Assembly (NCBI RefSeq): GCF_014635705.1
Contig: NZ_BMDI01000001.1
Location: 1,256,008-1,320,007 of the forward strand
Direction: 5' to 3'
Origin: Oxalicibacterium faecigallinarum
GTDB lineage: Bacteria; Pseudomonadota; Gammaproteobacteria; Burkholderiales; Burkholderiaceae_D
DNA length: 64,000 bases
The notes below the pieces were generated by a model, which saw nothing but the letters and a program-made list of their open reading frames with translations, made no database searches and was not told the DNA's origin. A program made the translations under genes and the position numbers. This document shows, piece after piece, positions 8,474 to 18,900 of this stretch (positions within the stretch are counted from its first letter, which is position 1; every line of letters begins with the position of its first letter).

Positions 8474-10489
8474 TCAGTACGGTTTCTGCGGCAGGCGAAT
8501 ACGGAAAATATTCCCCCCTTCCGGCGGGCAAATCAGTTGCAATTCGCCACCATGCTGTTCAACAAACCGTCGAGCCAGCGTTAATCCAATACCGGTTCCT
8601 ACCCGATTTGCACTGCCTCTCCCCCGAAAATACCGCTCAAACACCCGTGCACGCTCTTCTTCAGGAATGCTCGCACCATTGTCACAAACATCAATCTGCC
8701 AGTTTCTGTCGTTATCGTTGATCACCCGGAGAACAATACGACTGCCAGACTGACTGTATTTGACCGCGTTATCCACCAGCGTACGCAAAATCAGCCGCAA
8801 CCCATAAGGGTCAGCCCATACGAGGGCGGCTGGGTCACAATCAATCTCAAAACCATGCTGGTCTGACAAAGATTGCGTTGCTTCCACCGCATCTGCCAAT
8901 AACGGCCGAATGGCAGTTTCCTGCGGCGTTACTCCCTGAGAGAACAGTTCAAAACGCTCATCATTCAGGTAATCATCGAAGAGCAACGCAAGCCGTTTGG
9001 TCGCCTGACTAATCTTTTCCACGCGCGCCTTACTTCGTACGGCATCAGCAGGGGTTTCCCGATTCAGGTTTTGTGCAGTCGCATCAATGACAGCGAGGGG
9101 CGTACGGACTTCGTGAGAAACGGTGGCAATAAACTGTCGTTGCTCCTGTTGAATAGCCTGGGCATGTAGCAAAGCAGTTTCCAGACTTCTTTGAGTCTGC
9201 AGTAACTCATCCGTACGCGCATGCACCAGCCTTTCCAACTCCTGCCCCGAACGTTGCGTCATGCGCATCACCTCCCGTTGAGCTCGCTCAGCCTGCCGCC
9301 GCATTTCGTAATAATGTCGGCTGATCGCATAAAACACGATCAAGAAAAAGAGCAGCGAACTCAGGTACATGGCATTCTCTGCAAACCACGTTGCCGGTAA
9401 CCACTGATAGCGTACTAACGACGAATACAGGTAACAACCGAGAAGAAGCAGGCCACCGAAAACAAAGGTCCACCGAATTTCGCTGGTACTACGTAAAGCC
9501 GGCCGCCACAAAACGATTACCGATGCTGGAACAATTACCACAAAGACGAGTAACCAAAACGCAAACATTGCGTACCGCACGTTACCGGCAATCGAAATAG
9601 CACACATCAACGCGCAGAACGCCCAGACGCTTCCAAGAAAATATCTGGTCAACTTCGGACGTTGTCGATGCAATTGTACGAAGACGACGAAAAATTGCAC
9701 ACAGCATCCGATCATCAGCGTGACCGAAAGGCTATAAAATCCATTGAACCATTGCGGATGAGATGGCATCACGTATTGCTGCCACAGTCCCGTAGAAGTC
9801 AGTGTCGTGAAAATACAGCTTGCTACATATAAGGAAAAGCAAAGGTAAACACGATCACGCATCGCGCGTTCGAACCATAAGCCAGCCAAAACCAGCAATG
9901 CATACAAACCAATATAAACACCAAAAAGCAATTGTTCTTTACCAATTGCTGCAATAAAGGTCGTCGGTTGCCACAGTGTCAAACGCGCGGTTCGCCAGAT
10001 TCCGCTATCGATGCGCAGATAATAGGTTTGCTGTGTTCCTGCCGGAATGTTCAGTTTGAATACCGGATGTCGGTAGCCAACCGCACGCTCGGAAAAGAAT
10101 CTGCTGGAACCGTCTTGATACAACATGTGGTTGTCCGGGCCTTCTGGTACATATAAATCAACCTTTTCCAAAACGGCTGGCTGCACCTCGAGCCACCATT
10201 CCGTCTGCGCCTCATTGGGATTGGTGACCGAAAACTTGAGCCAGACTGCGGCATCGAGTTTTTCACGTTTGGGGTTTCCGGAAAGCGGGACAAAATCGCG
10301 ATACACATCTTGCGAGAGCACTTGCTCAAACGTTAAAGCCTTGGCGTCATCGACCAAAGCGTACAGGTGACCTTCCAATTCGTTGCGGGACTGGTCAAGC
10401 GACAGTACAGCATTGGCATGTACGGGTAGTACGGTGACAAGCAGGCAGGAAATAAGAAGAAAAAACAAGCGCGAAAAAATAGATGACAT
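8474..10489 (-). CDS. 7TMR-DISM sensor histidine kinase
   Basis: A 671-residue membrane sensor kinase. It has a signal peptide (residues ~1-25), a periplasmic 7TMR-DISM extracellular beta-sandwich (residues ~30-175, including AAVWLKFSVTNPN), and seven membrane helices (~185-385). A coiled linker leads to HisKA with the phosphoacceptor His at about 459 (ATVSHEVRTPLAVID), and an HATPase_c domain with an N box (LVDNAVKYS), DNGASIPEEERARVFERYFRG and GTGIGLTLARRFVEQHGG. The extracellular domain of this family often resembles carbohydrate-binding folds, so a sugar-like or envelope ligand is possible (inference). The cognate response regulator ends 85 nt upstream on the same strand. Both lie directly after the surface-protein operon. 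Confidence 0.92.
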   Translation of the reverse strand: MSSIFSRLFFLLISCLLVTVLPVHANAVLSLDQSRNELEGHLYALVDDAKALTFEQVLSQDVYRDFVPLSGNPKREKLDAAVWLKFSVTNPNEAQTEWWLEVQPAVLEKVDLYVPEGPDNHMLYQDGSSRFFSERAVGYRHPVFKLNIPAGTQQTYYLRIDSGIWRTARLTLWQPTTFIAAIGKEQLLFGVYIGLYALLVLAGLWFERAMRDRVYLCFSLYVASCIFTTLTSTGLWQQYVMPSHPQWFNGFYSLSVTLMIGCCVQFFVVFVQLHRQRPKLTRYFLGSVWAFCALMCAISIAGNVRYAMFAFWLLVFVVIVPASVIVLWRPALRSTSEIRWTFVFGGLLLLGCYLYSSLVRYQWLPATWFAENAMYLSSLLFFLIVFYAISRHYYEMRRQAERAQREVMRMTQRSGQELERLVHARTDELLQTQRSLETALLHAQAIQQEQRQFIATVSHEVRTPLAVIDATAQNLNRETPADAVRSKARVEKISQATKRLALLFDDYLNDERFELFSQGVTPQETAIRPLLADAVEATQSLSDQHGFEIDCDPAALVWADPYGLRLILRTLVDNAVKYSQSGSRIVLRVINDNDRNWQIDVCDNGASIPEEERARVFERYFRGRGSANRVGTGIGLTLARRFVEQHGGELQLICPPEGGNIFRIRLPQKPY

Positions 10490-10574
10490 CTGACTTGGCG
10501 CTTGAAAAAAGAAAATAAAGTCGTTATCTGTAAATGAATAGCCGAGCTTTGCAATACGACTCTGAACTAGAGAG

Positions 10575-11234
10575 TCAACTTACGTCAATCGTGGCAAGAA
10601 AGACAAAACCCTTACCGTGCTCCGTCCTGAAGGGCAATGGTTTCCCACTTTCTCTCAACCAGCGGCGACGTAACCTGCTTACGATCTGATCTAGCCGGCG
10701 CTCGTCAAACTGCAACCAGTCCACCCCAAATGCTGCCGCAATCATCTTTCTTGAAACAACTGTTCCAGGATGCGCGGCAATCAACTTAAGCAGGATCAAT
10801 TCATTTTCGCTGAGCGAACCAGAATACCCACTGGGAGAAATCAATTTTCTCTGGAGAATGCGCAGTTGCCAGTTCGATCCAAGTCGTCGCTCCAATGCAA
10901 CCAGATGCGCAGACAGTTCATCAAAACTCACTGGCTTAACAAGATAGAAATCCGCGCTTTCGCGCAAGCTGGCAATCTTATTTCGAAGGCCTCCCTGCGC
11001 CGTCAGCATCACAATCCCGCATTGTGGCCGAGCCGCACGTAATTTCGCAGCAACCTGAAGTCCATCACCGTCTGGGAGGCCGACATCAATGATCGCGATA
11101 TCGAATGCATCAATGAGCGGTTCAAATTGGACAACACTACCTGCCTCATGCACATCATATCCCTGACTTACAAGAAAGTCGGCAACCTCCTCCCTTAAGT
11201 CAGCTTCATCTTCCAACAGCAAGATGGTCGTCAT
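10575..11234 (-). CDS. OmpR/PhoB-type response regulator
   Basis: A 219-residue response regulator. The receiver has the acidic pair ED at residues 8-9 and D10, a phosphoacceptor at about D50 (AIIDVGLPDGDG), T78 in MLTAQ and K100 in YLVKPVSF. The C-terminal winged helix (residues ~125-215) includes LSENELILLKLIAAHPGTVV and RLDQIVSRLRRRW. AAGGAG precedes ATG 11234 by 7 nt. It is followed by the 7TMR-DISM kinase, making a two-component pair. It lies 123 nt downstream of the OmpA-type gene; no strong promoter is seen in that gap, so co-transcription with the surface genes is possible. Confidence 0.93.
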   Translation of the reverse strand: MTTILLLEDEADLREEVADFLVSQGYDVHEAGSVVQFEPLIDAFDIAIIDVGLPDGDGLQVAAKLRAARPQCGIVMLTAQGGLRNKIASLRESADFYLVKPVSFDELSAHLVALERRLGSNWQLRILQRKLISPSGYSGSLSENELILLKLIAAHPGTVVSRKMIAAAFGVDWLQFDERRLDQIVSRLRRRWLRESGKPLPFRTEHGKGFVFLATIDVS

Positions 11235-11357
11235 GCAACTGCTCCTTGCTTTTCCTGCGTGTCATCGCGCCATTGTAGGGTGAGATGAACATGGCATCAA
11301 TTTGTACACTGTTTTATTGTGCAACCAGCAACGCCATCGTTGAGATCAGCAAATACT

Positions 11358-12389
11358 TTATCGATCCTCATGTACGAGCACCTCGACCCGACGATTGGGT
11401 TGCAGGCAATCGATCAGTGCCTTTCTTGGAGTCACGCCTTCACAAGCAACAATCTGTTCGGTCAGGCCACGTCCTTCTGCCTTGATCGGAATCTGTACAC
11501 CGCGCTGCTGCAGATAAGCCTTGACCGTACTGGCACGTGATTCGCTGAGCTTCTGGTTGTAGTCATTGTTGCCCAGGCGATCCGTGTGGCCGATCACGGT
11601 CAGGCTCTTGACGTGCGCGTAACCATTCCGCAGTTTGTCTGCCATCTCATCGAGCTCTTCGCGCCCCTTGATCAGCAAATCGCCCTGCGTCGATTTATCA
11701 AAACGGAACAACGCATCGGCCGACAAGGTCAGTTTGATCGGCGCCGGCGGTGCAGGACGCGCGCACGCTTCCGCCGCCTGCTCGGCCCGGCCGGTCAAAT
11801 CTTCGGCGATCTGCACATAGGGCTTGGCATGGCGCCAGCCCGCATCGCGGATCTCGTTGCCGGCATGGACCAGCTCCACTTCCGCACAAGCGGTCTGCTG
11901 TGTCGCGCACTGAAAGCCGCTGTGCTGCTTGAGCGCGTCATAACGTGCCCACAGATCAGGCCGCAGCTTCTCGGCATCGTTGACCAGCGGCGTTTCCCAG
12001 CCGGCATCCTGCTTCTGTTCCAGTGCGGTCAGAATGCGCTGACTTTCTTCGAGTGCCGCTTGCGGGAAACCGCCACGATCATTTCGACTGTATTCGTGAA
12101 AAGACACGTCGAGCCAGCATTGCGCCTTCGACAAGTGGTAGTCGGCTACGCGGCGCCCGCCATCGTTGAGTGTCTTGATACGTTGCTGCGTCTCGCGATA
12201 GATGCCGTAATCACGATGGATTGCACGATCGGTAATGCGATCCTGCTGCGGTGTCAGCACGGGGTTGTTCGTCGATTGTGCCACCGCCACCGCAGAAACC
12301 AGCGACAGACCTGCTGCTGCAATCAGGATCAGACTCCATCCCGTACGCGACGGATAGAGCGAAGGTTTTTTGTTCGGACTCTTTTTCAT
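11358..12389 (-). CDS. OmpA-family peptidoglycan-binding envelope protein
   Basis: A 343-residue exported protein. ATG 12389 is preferred because AGGAAG precedes it; ATG 12413, overlapping the previous stop, would add 8 residues. A signal peptide or anchor covers residues ~15-38, ending at VAVAQ. A helical, Cys-containing region of ~190 residues follows, with no clear family. Residues ~215-340 are an OmpA C-terminal domain: LSADALFRFDKSTQ, LTVIGHTDRLGNNDYNQKLS and ESRASTVKAYL, with the conserved Asp and Arg that contact diaminopimelate. It follows the large outer-membrane protein gene with a 23-nt gap and probably tethers that system to peptidoglycan (inference). Confidence 0.85.
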   Translation of the reverse strand: MKKSPNKKPSLYPSRTGWSLILIAAAGLSLVSAVAVAQSTNNPVLTPQQDRITDRAIHRDYGIYRETQQRIKTLNDGGRRVADYHLSKAQCWLDVSFHEYSRNDRGGFPQAALEESQRILTALEQKQDAGWETPLVNDAEKLRPDLWARYDALKQHSGFQCATQQTACAEVELVHAGNEIRDAGWRHAKPYVQIAEDLTGRAEQAAEACARPAPPAPIKLTLSADALFRFDKSTQGDLLIKGREELDEMADKLRNGYAHVKSLTVIGHTDRLGNNDYNQKLSESRASTVKAYLQQRGVQIPIKAEGRGLTEQIVACEGVTPRKALIDCLQPNRRVEVLVHEDR

Positions 12390-12412
12390 GTCATCTTCCT
12401 TTTGTTCTTTCA

Positions 12413-15400
12413 TCAGCGATCAAGCGTCGGATTGCGAAGCTTGTCGTTACCGGCAAACAGGTTTTCATCAAACTTGAAGCGCACGCGAACGTAGAAACCC
12501 TGGTTCGTGTAATCGGAACCGGTCAGATCGCGATCGCGGAAGCCACGCCAGTTGTAACCAGCGGAAACCCACAGGTTGTCCTGCACCTGGTAACCGGCTT
12601 CAAAACCAAGCGCATGTTGTGTGGCGTGACCTTGCGGGCTGTAGTGCACCGATGCCAGACCGCTGATATCCCAGCGCTTGGTAATGTCGTAAGTCACACG
12701 ACCGCCAAGCAGATAAGCACGATAGGCATCGCTACGACCATCGAAATAATCGCGTTGCGATTTGGCCGCGGCACGACCACCGAACCACCAGGGACGCGAT
12801 GGGTGATACTCGGCATGCAGAGAGACAATGTGCTTGTCGAAGCCTTCGTTATTGCTGCTGTACGGATCGCCCGGGTAGTACGCCGGACCATCGCTGCCAT
12901 AGGTCGGCAAATAGGTGTTGAGACCGCTTCGATCTCGCTGCGTCCAGTATTCGTAACGCGCCAGTACATTCAGACGATTGGTATCCGTATCGCGATAAGC
13001 CACACCAAGCTGCAACTTGTCTTCATGCAGGTTGCCGGCATGACCACGGTTATCCGTCAGCAGCAGGTAGTTACGGCCGAGGAACGTCCAGTCACGATTG
13101 ATCTTGCGTGCAACGCTGATGATGGACAGCCAGGTATCGTTACCCGCCAGCGCCGGTGCCGCAGAACCTTCGCCCGGCCTGTCCTTCAGACGACGCCACT
13201 CCAAACGATTCGACAACAGCCATAAATCATTCGGACGCCATTCGATCGCACCGGTCAGCGCATACGCATCCTGCGCCTGACCACGATAGACGCGCAGATA
13301 TTCGGCAGACGTCGCAATCTTCACGGTTTCGCTGATATTCCAGCCATTACGCAATCCGCTGGCAGACTGCAATTGCTGACCGCCGACGGAATCACGCAAG
13401 CGATATTCAGAGAACACGCGCTGGTTCGGCAGATATTGCGTATCGGCACCGAACACGAATGCGTTGCTGTCATAGATGCCATTGGCAGCCTGCGGCGAGG
13501 ACAAGCCGCTCATCCATTCATACTTGCCGTACAAGCGGCCCACTTCGCTGAAGCGGTATGCCGCACCCAGCGCAGCACGCTGATAGCTGTCGCCATCGAT
13601 GCTGTGCTCGTACTCGCCAAACAGATCGATCTTGTCGGTGACACGATAGTTGCTGCGAATGCGCACACCCGTGGAGTTATAAGCCACGCCTGCCAAGCCG
13701 TAGTTCGTGCCGTTATAGCCGTAACCGGTTTGCGCATTGAGCATGCTCGATCCATAACCAAACCCGACGCTCGGCGATGGATTGACGACCAGCCCGGAGC
13801 CGGCACTGATCAGGGCATTGGCATACTGGCCTGGTTTTTCATCCGTATGCGTCAGTGCGACATCGACATTCAGTCGATCGGTCACATCATGCGAGGCACC
13901 CAATGCCAACGCGTCACGCGAGGCTCCTGCCGTTTGATGCGCGCTATGTGTTGCCTCCGCATACACAGCCCACTGATCGCCGAGACGTTTGGTGACGCGT
14001 AACGCCCCCTCCTCACGCCCCTGCGCCAGCGATGCCGATGGATTGTTGAAGTAAGGGTCACTGCGGCCATAGAAGAAGCGGGCCTGCACGGTGTCGTCGT
14101 TGTGCAATGCCTCGACGCGCCATGCGGTACCGTTGATTTCGTCCAACGCGCCTGCTGCCGGTGCCGGACCGAACTGCGGTTGCAGGCTGTACGGATTGCC
14201 TTGCAGTGACGTGCCCAGCCCGTTACCCAACACGCTTTGACTGCGCGCGACTTCTGCCACGATCGTGGTCTTGTCCGTCGGGTTGAAACTGACATTGGCG
14301 CTGGTCAGGGTGTACGGTGCATACGGATTCTTGTCCTTGACATAACTACCGCCCACTTCACTACGCTCGCCGAGTCTGACCTGGCCGTCCATGCCGTAGA
14401 CCCAGAATTTCTCGCCATCGGACTCGACTTCGTAGGTGACACGCAGCGATTTCGGATTGCCATTGGAATCAACGGATGGCAGAGGCTGGTTCAACAGGAT
14501 GCGACCCGAAAATGGTTCGAAGCTGTAATCGCCACCGCGCTGCAAGGTCTCGACAGAAAGAATGACCGCAGGCTGATAACGGTCGCGCGTGATGATCTCG
14601 ACCTTTTCCGTACCGGCCACCGCATTACGCTTGGAAACTGCAAACGGTCCCGAGATCCCCTGACCCGCAAATTCTTCGACCAGTTGCAGCAGACTATCCT
14701 TGGTCACAAAGCCATTGAGCAGCACACCATTTTCATCGTAATGGCCGCGCATGCCGTTCATCGTGCGGCTGTAGTTACCCAGATCACGCTTGCGCACCGA
14801 GGCCACATTGCCGCCGCCCGTTACCTGGCTGAAACCGGTGCCGGTATTGAAGTCACCAAACAGCAGATACGAACGATCCTTGTCGATACGCACATACAGT
14901 TTGGAAGTCGATTGCGCCTCGAAACCACGTATCGACGAATCGCCATAGACCGCGTAGTAATCATCCGGACGAATCGAACGGAACAGACGGTCGTACACAG
15001 CCTTGTCCGAGTCATAAGCCATGGTCAGCAAGGCATCGCCCTTGATCTTGCCCTTGAGGAAGAAGGCAGTACGCATGGCGCTGTAACGACGACCACCGTT
15101 ACTGCTGCTGGAAAAGCTGCGGATCTCGCGTTCAAAACCATCGTCGCGACGCGCATCGGTCAGTTGCAATGGCGATTTGCTATCGAACTTGATGATGCCT
15201 TCCACCAGACCGACTGCCAGCATCTCGCGCAGCTCCGGGACGAAGCTGATCACGCCTTGTGCCTGTGCGCGTCCCGCAGTCATGCGCACTGTCACGTCCT
15301 GCGGCTGGAACGGTGCCAGCAGTAATACGTCAGCCTGACCATCCACAACCTTGACTTGCGTGCCACGCGAGATCCGGTCCGCATCTCCACTGCCGGGGCC

Positions 15401-15928
15401 GGTTTCATCGGTTGGTGCGCCAGAAATCAGGAATCGACCTGCCGTCGCCTCCATCGTTACAAACGCTGTCCCCTTCACCGGCTGCCCATTGAAATCGAGT
15501 AACTGGATCGACAATCTTGCCGGCGTTTGCCCGTCAGCAGGCAGGCTGTTCTGTGCAACCGTGACACGAATCAGACCGACCTTCGCATTCTCGGCATAGT
15601 TGCTGTCACCGATCTGCGCATTCAGCACGCGCGATCCAGTCGGCGGCAAGTTGCTGTTGTTTGCGTTGAGCGGTTGCAAATCGAGGCCGTTGCCATGTAC
15701 GCCCAGACTGTTTTCAAATGCGACAGGTTGCGTATCGAAGCTGGTGCGTCCTTCGTTCAGCACACCTTGTGCCCATACCGGCATCGTACCGGCGACGGCG
15801 AGTGCGACCGCGGTCTGACGCATGACCCGTACACCATTTGCCGATGAACGACGTGCGCGATCACCTGCAGTTGCATGAAATACTGAATGCATGACAAGAC
15901 TCTTGAAGGTGGAAGACTTAGCGTGCAT
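12413..15928 (-). CDS. Large outer-membrane protein with N-terminal Ig-like domain and predicted beta-barrel
   Basis: 1,171 residues. A long signal sequence has its hydrophobic core at residues ~36-52 and probable cleavage after VWA. Residues ~105-235 look like an Ig/invasin-type domain (RVTVAQNSLPADGQTPARLS, QVKVVDGQADVLLLAP). From about residue 260 onward the protein is a succession of amphipathic strands with aromatic girdles (DRSYLLFGDFNTGTGF, VYGMDGQVRLGERSEVGGSY, NVLARYEYWTQRD), typical of a large outer-membrane barrel. The last strand, GFYVRVRFKFDE, is followed by a ~15-residue tail. No TonB plug was recognised. Start 15928 has GGGAGG 5 nt before it and overlaps the adhesin-like gene by 11 nt, indicating coupled translation. 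It may secrete, anchor or fold its partner; function unknown. Confidence 0.8.
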   Translation of the reverse strand: MHAKSSTFKSLVMHSVFHATAGDRARRSSANGVRVMRQTAVALAVAGTMPVWAQGVLNEGRTSFDTQPVAFENSLGVHGNGLDLQPLNANNSNLPPTGSRVLNAQIGDSNYAENAKVGLIRVTVAQNSLPADGQTPARLSIQLLDFNGQPVKGTAFVTMEATAGRFLISGAPTDETGPGSGDADRISRGTQVKVVDGQADVLLLAPFQPQDVTVRMTAGRAQAQGVISFVPELREMLAVGLVEGIIKFDSKSPLQLTDARRDDGFEREIRSFSSSSNGGRRYSAMRTAFFLKGKIKGDALLTMAYDSDKAVYDRLFRSIRPDDYYAVYGDSSIRGFEAQSTSKLYVRIDKDRSYLLFGDFNTGTGFSQVTGGGNVASVRKRDLGNYSRTMNGMRGHYDENGVLLNGFVTKDSLLQLVEEFAGQGISGPFAVSKRNAVAGTEKVEIITRDRYQPAVILSVETLQRGGDYSFEPFSGRILLNQPLPSVDSNGNPKSLRVTYEVESDGEKFWVYGMDGQVRLGERSEVGGSYVKDKNPYAPYTLTSANVSFNPTDKTTIVAEVARSQSVLGNGLGTSLQGNPYSLQPQFGPAPAAGALDEINGTAWRVEALHNDDTVQARFFYGRSDPYFNNPSASLAQGREEGALRVTKRLGDQWAVYAEATHSAHQTAGASRDALALGASHDVTDRLNVDVALTHTDEKPGQYANALISAGSGLVVNPSPSVGFGYGSSMLNAQTGYGYNGTNYGLAGVAYNSTGVRIRSNYRVTDKIDLFGEYEHSIDGDSYQRAALGAAYRFSEVGRLYGKYEWMSGLSSPQAANGIYDSNAFVFGADTQYLPNQRVFSEYRLRDSVGGQQLQSASGLRNGWNISETVKIATSAEYLRVYRGQAQDAYALTGAIEWRPNDLWLLSNRLEWRRLKDRPGEGSAAPALAGNDTWLSIISVARKINRDWTFLGRNYLLLTDNRGHAGNLHEDKLQLGVAYRDTDTNRLNVLARYEYWTQRDRSGLNTYLPTYGSDGPAYYPGDPYSSNNEGFDKHIVSLHAEYHPSRPWWFGGRAAAKSQRDYFDGRSDAYRAYLLGGRVTYDITKRWDISGLASVHYSPQGHATQHALGFEAGYQVQDNLWVSAGYNWRGFRDRDLTGSDYTNQGFYVRVRFKFDENLFAGNDKLRNPTLDR

Positions 15929-18900
15929 CGCGGCCTCCCTGATTGATTTCCAGCTGACGGACAGGAGTGTCGCGTTCGCTCAGCGTTTCACGCGGTACCG
16001 CTTTTTCGACGGACTCGCGATCATGCATACGCGGCTTGACGATCGTCTTATTGGCACTGTCCGTTCCCTGCTGCGGGTAATTCGGCGCCCTGCCTTCGAA
16101 GGTAAAGCCGACACCGCGCTTTTTCTCGACATGCGGTGCGGATACCTCGCCCTGCGTGCGGCGCGCCTTCACCTGCTCCAGCACCGTGTTGGAACACGAC
16201 CCTTCAATGAAGTCCGCGCGTTGCATTTCGCCATTCTTCAGATCGAGGAACAGGCTGTTGGCGTCGCCCACATTGCGGTTGCTGCTGCTGACCAGACGGC
16301 TGCCGCGTGGCAACGTGGTCTGATCGACTTTCAGCACATGTGTCTGTGGCGAGAAGCCGCAATAGCTGTACTTGCCTTCGCTATCGCTGATCAGGAACAA
16401 GCCATTCTGCGCATACAGGCGTACACCCGGAATGCCAAGTTCTTCGTGATCCTTGATCTGATTGCCGTTGCAATCGACATAGACCATGCCGACGATGCAG
16501 GCATCATTCGTGAACACGCCACCCGTGACCTTGACGCGATAGCGCGCTTCGTTCGAACACTTGGTATTCGGATTGAGCGGACATTCGGCACTGGCACGAT
16601 TGACACCATCGCCCTGCATCGAGCCCACACCCACCCTGACACGATAGGTAATGATGACCTTGGCACCCGGCGGAATCAGATCCAACGCATAGGTAATCAC
16701 CGGCCCCGGTGCACCCTGCATGCTCAGCAGCGTCGCACCCGTAACGCGCGAGGTGTTTTCGATCAAACGGAAGCCTTGCGGCAGACGATCGACGATGCGC
16801 GGCTGTACCACGTTGGCTTGCGAGAGATTGTTAATCTCGAGCGTGTACGTCACCATGTCGCCCAGTTCCGCATCACGCTTGTTGGCGGTCTTGGTAATCG
16901 ACAACAGGCCTGCACCTTCCACGTTCGCCGGCACGTTGGCGCAACGTCTCTCTGTACAACCACTGCCTGGTGTCGGCGGTCCACCATCCGTATCGCCACC
17001 GCCGCCGACCGACGCATAGTTGGTCGAGACACCTGTCGGCGTATCCACGCTGACCGTCACAGGCACCGTGATCGCAGCCGTGCCGTTCGTTGCTGGCAGT
17101 GGCGCAGTCGGATTGAAGTCAAAGTTCACGATCACACCGCTGACGATGTCACCCGTGCGTACGACGTTGGAGACGGTGCCTTGGTCGCTACGCAACGGCC
17201 TCGCCGGATCGATGTCCAACCCCGGAGGCAAGTGCTCGATCAAGCTCAGCGTACCAATGGTCGCCGCCTCACCACTGTTGGTGATAGTGAGCGTGTATTC
17301 AGCATCGGCGCTGCCAAGAACCAGTGTAGCTGGGCCAGTCTTAGCCAGCGACAACAGCGGTGGGCCATAAACCCTGACCTGGTCCTGAGCGCAATGCTGA
17401 TCGGTGCAGCCGGGACCAGGCGTACTTGGCGGTACATAGGGATCGCCGCCGCCCGTTACCGTTGCGTAGTTGATCACTGCACTGCCCTGAGCCAACGCAG
17501 CCACATCCACGTGTACCAGCACCACAACTGTGCCGTTGGTGATAGGAATCGGCGTCGTCGGCAAGAAATCAAAGCGCACCGTCTGGCCGCTGACCACCAC
17601 ATTGCTGACCGCCCCCATCGTACTGGTGATTGGATTGGTCGCAATCAGGCTCATACCCGGCGGCAGCGTATCGGCCAGTCGCAACACCCCAAAAGTCGGT
17701 GAATCACCCCTGTTCGTTATGGTCAGTTCATAGGTCGCCTGCTGGCCGACAATCACGTCACCGATATGACGTTTGGCCAAGGCGAGTTCAACACGGGTGC
17801 CGTTGGTCACAGCAAAGTTGGTCTGGGTTACATGACGCCCAGAAGTCAGAATGATGGTATTGACCACTTCAGCGCCGGAACGAGTACCACGCGTGGCGCT
17901 GGTTTCGTCAATTCCAGGAAAAGCGCCGTTCGGCTCGTTGATGACCGGATCGCCAGGACGCGATGGATTCGTCTTGGTGACGGTATAACCGCCCGGCCCG
18001 CTCGGACGAAGATTATCGAAATGGTAGCTGCCGTCCGTTTGCGTGGTAACCGTTACATTGACTGGGTTACCCAGATCATCGTTGCCTGTCAGTGTCACAG
18101 TGACACCCGAGAATGGCCAATCCGTACCGGGTTGGTAATTGGAACCTGCCGTACCTTTTTCGGTATAGACAAACCCGCTGATGCTGGCAGGCAGTACCTC
18201 GCCGAAATTGTTGTTGACCGATTGTGCGGTGCTGTCGCTGATCAGAATGTTGCTGATCGTGCTGGGTACGGAGCCACTGATTTCGTTCGGTACGGTCGTT
18301 GCCGTTCCCGGCGTACCACCATCGTTGACGCCCGCTGCGCTGCCCGTCTTGTCAACCGAACCGGATGTAGTTCTGCCACGCAGCGTTTCGACACCGCCAA
18401 CCACTGGCTGTGCCGTCTGCTGGATCACCGTGTAACGCCCCGGCTTTTCTAACGGGAAGTTGTAGAAACCGCTGCCGTCTGTGACAGTCGTAAAGGAAAC
18501 CGGCACGTCATCGCCTTGACAGATTGCAGGCTGAGCCGTACCGACCGACGGCGTATCAATCACATTATCAGGGCCGGCGGAACAGCCGATCAGCGTGACG
18601 GTTACGCCAGGTATCGGGGTTTCACCGCCCTCAAAAAGACCATTGTTATTGCTATCCAAATAAACGTGACCCGATACCTTCAAATTGGTCGACGTAGATG
18701 TCGTCAGTTCCGGGAAGTCGAATTGCACGCCGTTGCCACCACCATTGATGACGATACCGCTGATCACGCTGGAGTTTGCATCCGGGTTGTTGGCCGTACC
18801 TTTGCTGACCACACCCGTGCTGTCCACGCTACGTACGGAACGAATCGTGTTTGGCTGGGGTACGCCATTACCGAATCCCGATGGCTGAGTCTGCGTGATG

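Noticed and set aside
15891-17702. A 603-codon open frame on the plus strand, opposite the giant surface gene
   Set aside because: It has a basic, low-complexity translation rich in Arg/His/Thr, no family signal and no ribosome-binding site. Long antisense frames are expected opposite repetitive, Thr/Asn/Gly-rich coding sequence.
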